Shown here in pieces: positions 1 to 7,121 of a stretch of 12,200 bases of DNA (position 1 is its first letter; each line of letters begins with the position of its first letter). Below the pieces are notes generated by a model. The model was not told the origin of the DNA, searched no databases, and was given only the letters and a program-made list of their open reading frames with translations. A program made the translations under genes and the position numbers. The stretch is taken from the NCBI GenBank assembly GCA_023336875.1, contig JAMBLH010000119.1, positions 1 through 12,200 of the forward strand. Direction: 5' to 3'. This DNA comes from Actinomycetes bacterium (GTDB taxonomy: Bacteria > Actinomycetota > Acidimicrobiia > Spongiisociales > UBA5794).

Positions 1-20
1 AGCGTTACATCAGTACGAGT

Positions 21-84
21 TGCGACTCGCCCGGGTGGCCCGGTCTTCCCCCACTCCCACTCGCAGCCATTCGGGCGAGTCGCA
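21..84. repeat. Perfect 13-bp inverted repeat, long loop
   Basis: The arm TGCGACTCGCCCG (21-33) is exactly complementary to CGGGCGAGTCGCA (72-84), with a 38-base pyrimidine-rich spacer between them. A smaller hairpin, CCGGG-tgg-CCCGG (31-43), competes with the left arm. The element lies just upstream of the candidate sufB -10. It could be the terminator of a gene ending left of the window, although only a short GTTTCT follows the right arm. It could also be a regulator-binding region or an intergenic repeat. The symmetry is seen directly; the role is not known. Confidence 0.5.
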
Positions 85-96
85 CCACGTTTCTGA

Positions 97-102
97 TATG
101 AT
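97..102 (+). promoter_or_regulatory. Candidate -10 of the sufB promoter
   Basis: TATGAT matches the TATAAT consensus at 5 of 6 positions and lies in the least GC-rich stretch before sufB. It puts a transcription start near 108-110 and gives a leader of about 35 bases. No convincing -35 hexamer sits 16-18 bases upstream, where the right arm of the 21-84 inverted repeat ends, so the promoter may depend on an activator. Confidence 0.4.
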
Positions 103-124
103 TCCACTAGCGCCGTAGTGGAAT
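101..124. promoter_or_regulatory. Perfect 9-bp palindrome, candidate sufB operator
   Basis: ATTCCACTA (101-109) and TAGTGGAAT (116-124) are perfect inverted repeats separated by six bases. The element overlaps the end of the candidate -10 and the predicted transcription start. A dimeric repressor bound here would block sufB transcription. SUF operons are commonly controlled by Fe-S-sensing winged-helix repressors (SufR or Rrf2 type), which makes an operator plausible. It could instead act as an RNA hairpin just ahead of the ribosome binding site GAGGAG (132-137). I found no second copy ahead of sufD. Confidence 0.5.
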
Positions 125-143
125 TGCCTGTGAGGAGCCCAAC

Positions 144-1547
144 ATGACCACCGTCGACATTGATCTCGGTTCATATCAACTTGGTTGGTCCGATGAAGAG
201 GACTACGTATTCAAGCCTGAAAAGGGTTTGGATGAGGAACTAATCCGCACCATGTCAGAGATGAAGGGTGAGCCCGAGTGGATGCTCAACTTCAGGCTCA
301 AGGCATACAAGCGGTTCCTTGCAAAGCCAACGCCCACCTGGGGTGGTGGCGGGATTCTTGACACGATCGACTACGACGACATCTACTACTACATCAAACC
401 AACTGAAGGCACTGTCAGCGATTGGGACATGGTGCCGGACTCGATCAAGGAGACCTACGAGAAGTTGGGTATTCCTGAGGCGGAGCGCAAGTTCCTTGCA
501 GGGGTAACAGCGCAGTACGACTCGGAAGTCGTCTACCACCGCAATCGTGAGGACCTTGAGGCAATGGGTGTTCTCTTCTGCGACATGGACACAGCCGTTC
601 GTGAGTATCCGGAACTGGTGCAGGAGTATTTCGGCACGATCATCCCTTCAAATGACAACAAGTTCGCTGCACTGAATTCCGCGGTGTGGTCCGGCGGATC
701 GTTCATCTATGTGCCACCAGGCGTGCACGTCGAAGAGCCACTCCAGGCCTACTTCCGCATTAACGCTGAGTCGATGGGCCAATTCGAACGGACGCTCATC
801 ATTGTTGACGAGGGGGCGTTCTGCCACTACGTCGAGGGTTGCTCGGCACCGGTGTACACGAGTGATTCCCTGCATGCAGCCGTTGTTGAAGTGGTCGTGA
901 AAGAGGGTGGCAGGTGCCGCTACACCACGATTCAGAACTGGTCGAACAATGTTCTCAACCTCGTTACGAAGCGTGCAGCTGCCTACAAGAACGCCACGAT
1001 GGAGTGGGTGGACGGCAACCTTGGTTCAGGCCTCACAATGAAGTATCCGGCTGTGTGGCTCATGGAGGAGGGGGCGCACGGAGAAGTGCTCTCGATCGCC
1101 TTCGCCAACACCGGCCAGGTGCTCGATGCCGGTGCGAAGATGGTGCATGTCGCACCGAACACGACTTCGCTGATCACCTCGAAATCCATCAGCAAGGGCG
1201 GCGGTCGTGCCATGTATCGCGGACTCGTTCGCGTCGAAGAAGGTGCGGAGAACTCAAAGGCGTTCGTGCGCTGCGACGCGCTCCTTCTCGATGAGGACTC
1301 ACGGTCGGACACCTATCCCTATATGGAGGTCGAGGAATCCAACATCGACATCGGTCACGAGGCCACTGTCTCCAAGGTCGGTGAGGATCAACTCTTCTAC
1401 CTCATGAGCAGAGGTCTCACCGAGGAGCAGGCGACTGCAATGGTTGTTGCTGGCTTCATCGAGCCGATCGTGAAGGAACTCCCGATGGAGTACGCCGTTG
1501 AGATGAACAGGCTCATCGAATTGCAGATGGAAGGTTCCATCGGGTAG
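144..1547 (+). CDS. sufB: Fe-S cluster assembly scaffold SufB
   Basis: SufB is the core of the cytosolic SufBC2D complex, which receives sulfur from a cysteine desulfurase and assembles Fe-S clusters. The 467-residue protein has the family's usual length. It carries the N-terminal segment leading to ILDTIDYDDIYYYIKP (71-86), the central PSNDNKFAALNSAVWSGGSF region (168-187), and the C-terminal beta-helix core. Cys377 in AFVRCDALLLDEDSRSDTYP aligns with the conserved cysteine shown to be essential in E. coli SufB (Cys405). The family ending HEATVSK...YLMSRGLTEEQA is intact. The ATG is supported by GAGGAG six bases upstream. The gene is followed by nucS rather than sufD, with sufD and sufC lying 4 kb downstream, so the scaffold genes are split here. 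Identification is very secure. Confidence 0.97.
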   Translation: MTTVDIDLGSYQLGWSDEEDYVFKPEKGLDEELIRTMSEMKGEPEWMLNFRLKAYKRFLAKPTPTWGGGGILDTIDYDDIYYYIKPTEGTVSDWDMVPDSIKETYEKLGIPEAERKFLAGVTAQYDSEVVYHRNREDLEAMGVLFCDMDTAVREYPELVQEYFGTIIPSNDNKFAALNSAVWSGGSFIYVPPGVHVEEPLQAYFRINAESMGQFERTLIIVDEGAFCHYVEGCSAPVYTSDSLHAAVVEVVVKEGGRCRYTTIQNWSNNVLNLVTKRAAAYKNATMEWVDGNLGSGLTMKYPAVWLMEEGAHGEVLSIAFANTGQVLDAGAKMVHVAPNTTSLITSKSISKGGGRAMYRGLVRVEEGAENSKAFVRCDALLLDEDSRSDTYPYMEVEESNIDIGHEATVSKVGEDQLFYLMSRGLTEEQATAMVVAGFIEPIVKELPMEYAVEMNRLIELQMEGSIG

Positions 1548-1588
1548 TGCCCTGTCCAGCAACCTAGGGACCGTTAGCCTCGCTTCTG

Positions 1589-2248
1589 ATGAGGATTCGA
1601 ATAGCTGAGTGCACCGTGCGTTACGAGGGCCGCCTCGATGCGTTTCTACCCTGGGCAACACGGCTCATCATGGTCAAGGCAGATGGGTGTGTTGCAGTCC
1701 ATGCAGACGGTGGTGCCTACAAGCCGCTCAACTGGATGAATTCGCCAAACACGCTCACTGAGGGCGAGGACACCTGGACCGTCGTCAATCCAAAGGGCGA
1801 GAAACTCATCATTGAGTTCGGAGATGTGCACTTCGAGACGTCACGCGATCTTGGTGAGGACCCTGGCCTCGTGAAGGACGGCGTCGAACTCGAATTGCAG
1901 CGGCGTCTCTCCGAAGCACCCGATGTGATCGAGGAGGGTCTATCGCTCGTGCGGAGGGAGTATCCAACGCCGATCGGCCCGGTTGATCTGTTGTGCAGAG
2001 ATGCGGCAGGGGAGTCGGTTGCGGTCGAGATCAAGCGTCGTGGCGAGATCGATGGCGTCGAGCAACTCACTCGATATCTCGACTTCCTCAATCGTGATTC
2101 GAGACTCGCGCCTGTGCGCGGCATCTTCGTGGCGCAGGCAATCAAGCCCCAGGCAAAGCTTCTTGCCGCTGATCGAGGCATGGCGTGTGTCGAAATCGAC
2201 TACGACGAACTCAGGGGCGCAGACTCAGACCTTCTGCGACTCTTCTGA
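1589..2248 (+). CDS. nucS: Mismatch-specific endonuclease NucS (EndoMS)
   Basis: NucS/EndoMS cuts both strands at mismatches and provides the non-canonical mismatch repair of actinobacteria and some archaea that lack MutS/MutL. The 219-residue protein has the family's two-part build: an N-terminal DNA-binding/dimerisation half (about 1-110) and a C-terminal RecB-like nuclease half. Nuclease motifs are visible as GPVDLL (Asp133), VAVEIKRRG (Glu147, Lys149) and VEQLTRYL (Gln159). The extreme C-terminus DLLRLF matches the short motif by which NucS contacts the sliding clamp. The ATG has no Shine-Dalgarno. A TANNNT element (TAGCCT, 1575-1580) lies eight bases upstream, so the message may be leaderless; otherwise it is read through from sufB, 41 bases away. 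It ends 11 bp from the convergent sigma gene. Confidence 0.95.
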   Translation: MRIRIAECTVRYEGRLDAFLPWATRLIMVKADGCVAVHADGGAYKPLNWMNSPNTLTEGEDTWTVVNPKGEKLIIEFGDVHFETSRDLGEDPGLVKDGVELELQRRLSEAPDVIEEGLSLVRREYPTPIGPVDLLCRDAAGESVAVEIKRRGEIDGVEQLTRYLDFLNRDSRLAPVRGIFVAQAIKPQAKLLAADRGMACVEIDYDELRGADSDLLRLF

Positions 2249-2259
2249 CGGCTTCCTTG

Positions 2260-3189
2260 TCAGAGCAGTCCCTGGAGGTCGTACATCGTTGAGGGATGGC
2301 GTAGCTTGCTGAGAGCCCTCGTCTCTATCTGGCGAACACGTTCTCTCGTGATCCCGAGGTGGGCACCAACGACCGACAACGTTCGCGGTGGATTTTCATC
2401 GAGGCCGTAGCGCAGCACGAGCACGGTCTGCTCGCGGCGGTCCAGCGTCTCGAGGGCTCGGATGAGCTCCTCCCTACGCGCCCTCTCGGCCACTCTGGAG
2501 AACGGATCCGCAGCTTCGCCATCCTGGACGAAATCGCTCAGCTCAGCAGCACCGTCGTCGCCCACCGGCCGGTCGAGACTCACCGTGTCGCTCGGTGCGT
2601 TCAGAGCGACTACGATCTTGACCTCGTCCAATCCGCTTGCTTCGGAGATCTCGCTCACCGTTGGTGCGCGTCTGAGCCGTTCCCTGAGGGAGAGATCGGC
2701 CTCCTGAACCGTCCGAACAATGTCGACCATGTGTACGGGTAGACGAATCGTTCGACCGTTGTTGCCGAGGCCCCTCGTGATAGATTGTCTGATCCACCAG
2801 GTTGCGTACGTGGAGAACTTGAACCCCTTGCGCCAATCGAATTTCTCGACTGCTCGGATGAGCCCGAGATTCCCCTCCTGGATGAGGTCCAACAGGTCGA
2901 GGCCTCTACCGGTGTACCGCTTGGCAATGGAGATCACGAGCCTCAGATTGCACCGAATGAATTGGATTTTGGCCTTGTCAGCCTGCCTGACGTGGCGAAC
3001 GAGTTCGATCCGCTCCTCGGTAGCGATGAGCGCATCGCCCGCGAGTTCCAGCTCAGCGCTTTGACCGCGCTCTATGACCCTGGCGAGGCGAACTTCATCC
3101 TCTGCCGTGAGCAGATCATGGGTCGATACCGACTCGAGGTAAAGACCGATGGCGTCCCCGACCGCCGCTTCCCTTGTAGCGCTTGCCAT
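2260..3189 (-). CDS. RNA polymerase sigma factor, sigma-70 group 2 (SigB/HrdB-like)
   Basis: This is a 309-residue RpoD-related sigma factor that directs RNA polymerase to promoters. Region 1.2 is GDAIGLYLESVSTHDLLTAE (11-30). Region 2 contains NLRLVISIAKRY and GLDLLDLIQEGNLGLIRAVE, with the -10 recognition helix FSTYATWWIRQSI (125-137). Region 3 is near 150-220. Region 4, with its helix-turn-helix, is GAHLGITRERVRQIETRA (275-292). The long acidic region 1.1 of primary sigma factors is absent, which favours a non-essential group-2 factor, though a reduced primary sigma is not excluded. I chose the ATG at 3189 because region 1.2 follows at once and GGGGG lies four bases upstream. An in-frame ATG at 3219 is possible. 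The open frame continues further but would overlap the divergent gene. Confidence 0.92.
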   Translation of the reverse strand: MASATREAAVGDAIGLYLESVSTHDLLTAEDEVRLARVIERGQSAELELAGDALIATEERIELVRHVRQADKAKIQFIRCNLRLVISIAKRYTGRGLDLLDLIQEGNLGLIRAVEKFDWRKGFKFSTYATWWIRQSITRGLGNNGRTIRLPVHMVDIVRTVQEADLSLRERLRRAPTVSEISEASGLDEVKIVVALNAPSDTVSLDRPVGDDGAAELSDFVQDGEAADPFSRVAERARREELIRALETLDRREQTVLVLRYGLDENPPRTLSVVGAHLGITRERVRQIETRALSKLRHPSTMYDLQGLL

Positions 3190-3235
3190 ACAACCCCCGT
3201 TATTGGCATTCCGCGACATGATTCCAGCAATCCGG

Positions 3236-3264
3236 AAGTTATCACCGCACGACCGTTTCGGCAA
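3236..3264 (-). promoter_or_regulatory. Candidate sigma-gene promoter
   Basis: Read on the minus strand, TTGCCG (3264-3259) and TAACTT (3241-3236) are separated by exactly 17 bases. They match -35 and -10 consensus at four and three positions respectively. This would start transcription near 3229, about 40 bases before the chosen ATG and also upstream of the alternative ATG at 3219. The match is modest, and the assignment rests on spacing and position in the divergent gap. Confidence 0.3.
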
Positions 3265-3308
3265 GAGGCTTGTACCATTTGTCACACTCCTCCGACTGAT
3301 AGCGAACA

Positions 3309-4814
3309 ATGAATCGACCTCTCCTCTCCCTTCTTGCCGCAGTGGCGGTGATTGCTTCGTCATGCACGGCGAGCATCGGTGTGCAACCTGGCGATGCTGT
3401 GGTTCCCCCCGAGTTGGGGGATCCGACGTTCGAGGTGAGGGTCCTTGCAGCGGATGACCTCGGTGCCCTTGACGCGACCGTCAAGATCGATGGCGAGTCG
3501 GTATTCGAAACGTCCAAGGGGATTCCAACCGTCACCTGGGTGAAGGAACCGATCGAGGTTGAGGCAACCGCGGCTGGCTTCCAGCCGTACACGTTCACCG
3601 TCGAGGACTTTCCCGATTCGGCGCTCATAGAGGTGCGCCTTGAGCCGATCGTGCTCAAGGGACGCGTCACGTCCGAAACAGGCCGGCCGCTGCCTGGCGT
3701 GAGCGTGTCCCTTGGAGGAGCAATCGATCAAACTGACAATGAGGGCCGATACAGCCTCGAGCGCGCCAAGCCAGGGACGATTCGACTTGTCCGGCCGGCA
3801 TGGTTGCCAGCGGAGTTCTCGTGGGACGGCAGTTTCGATCAATACGACATGTCGATGCAGTCAAGGGTGATACAGGCGATTCGGGTCTCGCCTGAGGATC
3901 TTCTCAATCAGAGTCAGTGGCAGTCACTTTTATCACTGGCGGAGGGCACCGGCGTCAATGGACTTGTCGTTGATCTCAAGACGGAGGACGGCACTGTTGT
4001 GTACCGCACAGATGTTGCCGTTGCCAATTCGATTGGTGCGGTCAGCAGCTACTTCGAACTCCCTGATGTGGTTGAGGCCGCACATGAACGGGATCTCTAT
4101 CTCATAGGGCGGATCGGCGTCTTCCAGGATGATTTCCTGGCAGCCGACCAGCCAGAGAACGCCGTCGTGAAAGAGGATGGGTCACTGTGGAGGTCGAACA
4201 ACGGGTTCGCATGGCTGGATCCCTCCGATCCTGTGTCGTTCGAGTACTCGATTGCCCTTGCTGAGGAGGCCTGCCTTGGCGGGTTCGATGAGATTCAGTT
4301 TGACTATGTGTCATATCCCTTTGGCGGTGATGTGTCCACGGCGATATTCGACGGCGACTACAACCAGGAGGTTCGTGTGGCATCCATTAATGCGTTCCTG
4401 ACGCGTGCCTACTCGGTGCTGCATCCAATCGGCTGCACCGTGTCGTCGACGCTGCTTGGAATCGTGCTCGAATCGAGCGCGGACGAGGGTGTTGGCCAGC
4501 GTCCTGGTTCGATGTCGAGAATTGTCGATGTGCTCTCACCGACCCTGTATTCCACGAACTACGGGCCTGGGTGGAAGAACTTCGAGAACCCGGATGACCA
4601 CGCGGTCGAGATCGTTGATACTGCCTTGCGTGGCGGCACAGGAAAATTGGATGGTTTCGGCTACATCAGACCATGGCTACAGACCTGGACCATCTCCAAA
4701 CTTGACCAACGCGCTGTCCAGCGTGTCGTCAGCGACGAGGGCATGGGTTGGATGCTGTGGTCCAACACGGCAAACTACAGCAGGGATGCGCTCCCTCAGA
4801 AGTCAAGACCGTAG
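3309..4814 (+). CDS. Lipoprotein with beta domains and DUF4015 glycosidase-like barrel
   Basis: This 501-residue protein begins with a lipoprotein signal: a hydrophobic stretch and Cys19 in VIASSC, predicting an anchor on the outer face of the membrane. Residues 41-111 look like a PEGA-type beta domain. Residues 114-175 resemble a carboxypeptidase-regulatory-like fold (LKGRVTSETGRPLPGVSV, then DNEGRYSL). Residues 186-500 match the DUF4015 putative glycoside hydrolase family, with strands NGLVVDLKTEDG (217-228) and LYLIGRIGVF (263-272), the signature FDEIQFDYVSYP (326-337) and the ending MGWMLWSNTANY. Acidic residues in the FDEIQFDY block are the likely active site by analogy with related TIM-barrel hydrolases. 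The substrate is unknown; a wall or capsule glycan is an inference. No Shine-Dalgarno precedes the ATG; TGATAG (3297-3302), six bases before it, is a weak leaderless -10 candidate. Its 3' end overlaps the convergent peptidase gene by 19 bp. Confidence 0.88.
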   Translation: MNRPLLSLLAAVAVIASSCTASIGVQPGDAVVPPELGDPTFEVRVLAADDLGALDATVKIDGESVFETSKGIPTVTWVKEPIEVEATAAGFQPYTFTVEDFPDSALIEVRLEPIVLKGRVTSETGRPLPGVSVSLGGAIDQTDNEGRYSLERAKPGTIRLVRPAWLPAEFSWDGSFDQYDMSMQSRVIQAIRVSPEDLLNQSQWQSLLSLAEGTGVNGLVVDLKTEDGTVVYRTDVAVANSIGAVSSYFELPDVVEAAHERDLYLIGRIGVFQDDFLAADQPENAVVKEDGSLWRSNNGFAWLDPSDPVSFEYSIALAEEACLGGFDEIQFDYVSYPFGGDVSTAIFDGDYNQEVRVASINAFLTRAYSVLHPIGCTVSSTLLGIVLESSADEGVGQRPGSMSRIVDVLSPTLYSTNYGPGWKNFENPDDHAVEIVDTALRGGTGKLDGFGYIRPWLQTWTISKLDQRAVQRVVSDEGMGWMLWSNTANYSRDALPQKSRP

Positions 4815-5410
4815 CGGTCCTGAATCTCGCGCTCCAGGGCATCGCGCAGGTAGGGATAGGGATTCTTCTTCTCGCCCTCGTGCTTGATCTCAAAGTGCGT
4901 ATTGGGAATCGTGTCCTCTGCGTTTCCCGAGTCGCCGACATACCCAATCACTTGACCTGCGACAACTTCGTCGCCCTCCTGGAGAGTTGGGTAGAACGCA
5001 GTCCACCTACCGCCGTCACCGTCATCTGTTCCGTAGGTGTCGTTGTTGAGATGGAGGTAGGAGGTGATCCATTCATCGACGTGCTCAATGCGGATGAAGT
5101 AGCCGGACAGCCGACTTGTCCCCATCTCCTTGACCACGCCGTCGGCGACGGCGAGGATCTCCGTGCCGCGCGGGCTGATGATGTCCGTCCCCCTGTGGCG
5201 GCGACCCCCTGAACGGCGATTTCCCCACGAATCGGAGAAGGTGCTCGTTGCCGTGTCGTGAGGAAAGACCTCCAGGGAGAACTCGGACGGCCTGCTGAAA
5301 GACCATTCTTGGGACGAATGGGCTGACGCGGGATTCGAGCTCCAGAAGGCTGTCGAGATAAGTGCCGCAATGGCGACAGCGGATAGCGCGCGAAACAATG
5401 TTCGTTGCAT
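4796..5410 (-). CDS. Secreted M23 (LytM-like) peptidase, altered HxH motif
   Basis: This 204-residue exported protein has a signal peptide (charged start, hydrophobic core, probable cut after ASA at residue 30) followed directly by a single M23 domain. M23 enzymes are zinc endopeptidases that cut peptidoglycan cross-links. Visible motifs are RHRGTDI (zinc ligands His72 and Asp76), TSYLHLNN (catalytic-type His120) and PNTHFEIKHEG with NPYPYLRDA after it. In the family the last motif is normally HxHFE; here the first histidine is Asn170, leaving only His172. The protein may therefore be weakly active or serve as a non-catalytic wall-binding or regulatory LytM protein. There are no coiled coils or extra domains. 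The ATG has GGGAGG upstream at a rather long spacing (11 bases). The gene is convergent to the DUF4015 lipoprotein and divergent from sufD. Confidence 0.9.
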   Translation of the reverse strand: MQRTLFRALSAVAIAALISTAFWSSNPASAHSSQEWSFSRPSEFSLEVFPHDTATSTFSDSWGNRRSGGRRHRGTDIISPRGTEILAVADGVVKEMGTSRLSGYFIRIEHVDEWITSYLHLNNDTYGTDDGDGGRWTAFYPTLQEGDEVVAGQVIGYVGDSGNAEDTIPNTHFEIKHEGEKKNPYPYLRDALEREIQDRYGLDF

Positions 5411-5595
5411 GGGTGTTCTGACCTCCCAGAGGAGCGCAACGTCCTACCGGCGCTCACTCGGTTGTGTGTCGAACAAGAACGGTAGAGCCGCTCCTCGGGT
5501 ACTTGCACCCATTTACACACATGACCATGGTGATAACCGAGCATTTGTCCCGCGGCCACAGGTATCCTCCCGACGACCCCACGAAGGATCTGTGA
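5411..5595. promoter_or_regulatory. Divergent intergenic region, M23 gene / sufD
   Basis: These 185 bases must hold the promoters of both the M23 gene (minus) and the sufD operon (plus). For sufD, TATCCT (5563-5568) is a possible -10, and AAGGA (5584-5588) is a ribosome binding site seven bases before the GTG. No good -35 is placed for it. CTCGGTT (5458-5464) and AACCGAG (5535-5541) form a distant 7-bp inverted repeat of unclear value. The palindrome found ahead of sufB is not repeated here. Confidence 0.35.
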
Positions 5596-6795
5596 GTGAC
5601 CGATACCCCAACCCTTGGATCAACTGACGCTGTGTGGATGGCATCGCGGCGATCAGCTGCCGTTGAGCGGCTTGACGACCTCTCCATGCCGTCTGAGCGC
5701 GAAGAGATATGGCGCTACCTCGATCTCGACTTCGATCCCGCGTTTCGAACGGCCCCATTAACGGCAGGATCGGCGGGGTCAACAGATGCCGTACTTGAGA
5801 TGTGGCATGGCAACACTGTGTCCGTCGTTGACGGATTCGTGGTTACCGAAGGAGTCCCGACGATCGCCGAGGCTTCGGATGAGATTGCGCTTGTCAACGA
5901 CGATCACATGTTCGCGACGGCATTCACGGCCTATGCGCCTGGCGCGGCCCTCCTCACCGGTGATCACCTTGGTAAACCACTTCTTGTCGATGTTCAGAAC
6001 ACATCTGATGCAACGACCTTCCCTGGTGTGCACATTGCAGTGCCCCGCGGAACAGAGGCAACGGTCATCGTTCGTCTTCGCTCAACAACAGATGCACCGG
6101 CAACGGTCGTCCCAACGGTGACAGCGGATGTATCGGACAATGCGCGACTGACGCTCACAATCATCCAGGACTGGAACTACAACACAAGGTCACTTGGCAG
6201 GGCTGTCATCGAACTTGGTCGAGATGCAACTCTGGTACTCGCCGAGATCGGCCTCGGAGCGAAGATCGGGCGACTGCACCTTGATGTGAACTTCGTCGGC
6301 AACGGCTCGACCGCAAAGATCTACGGCGCCTATTTCGGTGAGGACGATCAGACCCTCGACTATCGCTATTTCATGAATCACATCGGGATGCACACGCGTT
6401 CGGACATGTTCCTCAAGGGTGCAGTTGAAGACGAAGCACTCTCTGTGTTCACGGGGATGATCAGGATCGAGGAGACCGGCCAGAAGACGGAGGCGTTCCA
6501 GACGAACCGGAACCTCATCCTCTCCTCTGGTGCATCGGCTCAGTCGGTTCCCAACCTCGAGATACTCGCGAACGACGTCATGTGTGGTCACGGATCAACC
6601 GTTGGGCCGCTCGACGAGGACCAGCGCTATTACCTGATGAGCAGAGGACTCACGCCAGAGAGTGCCGACCGGCTCCAGGTGCGTGGGTTCTTTGAGGAAG
6701 TGGTCCAACAGATTCCTGACGAGGCGATTGCCGCGTGGATTCGGGAGAGGATCAACGGGAAGTACGTTGCGGCTCAGGAAGAGGGCCGGGTGTGA
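5596..6795 (+). CDS. sufD: Fe-S cluster assembly scaffold SufD
   Basis: SufD is the paralogue of SufB in the SufBC2D complex and is needed for iron delivery and cluster formation on the scaffold. The 399-residue protein has the N-terminal helical part with REEIWRYLDLDFDPAF (35-50) and the beta-helix core. The C-terminal signature includes NLEILANDVMCGHGSTVG (320-337) and DEDQRYYLMSRGLTPESA (340-357). His332 of CGHGSTVG aligns with the functionally important histidine of E. coli SufD (His360). Translation starts at a GTG with AAGGA seven bases upstream. This is the first gene of a tightly packed operon whose next start codon overlaps the stop. The SufD assignment (rather than a second SufB) rests on the divergent N-terminus and the CGHGSTVG block. 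Confidence 0.95.
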   Translation: MTDTPTLGSTDAVWMASRRSAAVERLDDLSMPSEREEIWRYLDLDFDPAFRTAPLTAGSAGSTDAVLEMWHGNTVSVVDGFVVTEGVPTIAEASDEIALVNDDHMFATAFTAYAPGAALLTGDHLGKPLLVDVQNTSDATTFPGVHIAVPRGTEATVIVRLRSTTDAPATVVPTVTADVSDNARLTLTIIQDWNYNTRSLGRAVIELGRDATLVLAEIGLGAKIGRLHLDVNFVGNGSTAKIYGAYFGEDDQTLDYRYFMNHIGMHTRSDMFLKGAVEDEALSVFTGMIRIEETGQKTEAFQTNRNLILSSGASAQSVPNLEILANDVMCGHGSTVGPLDEDQRYYLMSRGLTPESADRLQVRGFFEEVVQQIPDEAIAAWIRERINGKYVAAQEEGRV

Positions 6796-7121
6796 GAGAA
6801 CTCAACGCTGGCCCGCTTACAGATCTGCCGGCCGAATCAGGTGTGCGTATCGTCGATGGCGACACGGCCGTGGCGTTGTTCCGCGTAGGCGATGGTGTCC
6901 ACGCGATCGCAGATCGGTGCAGCCACGCCGAGGCGTCGCTCTCGGAGGGCGAGGTGTTCGGCGATGAGGTCGAGTGTCCCAGACATGGTGCGGAGTTCGA
7001 TCTCACGACAGGGAAAGCTCTGACGCTGCCTGCAACAAAGCCTGTCGCCGTCTATGCCACAGACGTAAGGGACGGAAACGTGTTCATTGAGATTTCAGAT
7101 GGGGAGAGCAGTGATGAGTAG
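6792..7121 (+). CDS. Rieske [2Fe-2S] ferredoxin, SUF-associated
   Basis: This is a 109-residue single-domain Rieske protein resembling the ferredoxin subunits of non-heme iron dioxygenases. The cluster ligands are complete: Cys43-x-His45 in DRCSHAEASLSEG and Cys62-x2-His65 in ECPRHGAEFD, spaced as expected. There is no signal peptide or membrane anchor, so it is cytosolic. The GTG start overlaps the sufD stop by four bases (GTGTGA), and its 3' end overlaps sufC by eight. It is therefore translated together with the scaffold proteins. No oxygenase alpha subunit is nearby. A gene of this kind between sufD and sufC is common in actinobacterial SUF operons, pointing to an electron-transfer or Fe-S role within SUF rather than aromatic breakdown. 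That role is inferred. Confidence 0.93.
   Translation: MRELNAGPLTDLPAESGVRIVDGDTAVALFRVGDGVHAIADRCSHAEASLSEGEVFGDEVECPRHGAEFDLTTGKALTLPATKPVAVYATDVRDGNVFIEISDGESSDE

Noticed and set aside
1..143. tRNA or other structured RNA gene at the left edge
   Set aside because: No cloverleaf with a GGTTCGA-type T-arm can be placed. The pairing seen is explained by simple inverted repeats.
2785..3312. 175-codon plus-strand open frame opposite the sigma gene
   Set aside because: The sequence resembles no family and is a mirror of the well-supported sigma coding sequence. Such long antisense frames are common at this GC content.
3190..3363. N-terminal extension of the sigma factor upstream of 3189
   Set aside because: It would overlap the divergent lipoprotein gene. 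Region 1.2 starts just after the ATG at 3189, which has a GGGGG ribosome-site candidate.
5458..5541. CTCGGTT / AACCGAG inverted repeat in the M23-sufD gap
   Set aside because: Seven pairs with arms 70 bases apart are easily found by chance; there is no promoter alignment to support an operator.
6735..6791. ATG start at 6735 for the Rieske gene
   Set aside because: The added residues lie within sufD in another frame and look non-homologous. The GTG at 6792 overlaps the sufD stop in the usual coupling pattern.
6792..7121. Aromatic-ring dioxygenase pathway suggested by the Rieske ferredoxin
   Set aside because: No oxygenase alpha or beta subunit or reductase is present. The overlaps with sufD and sufC point to SUF instead.
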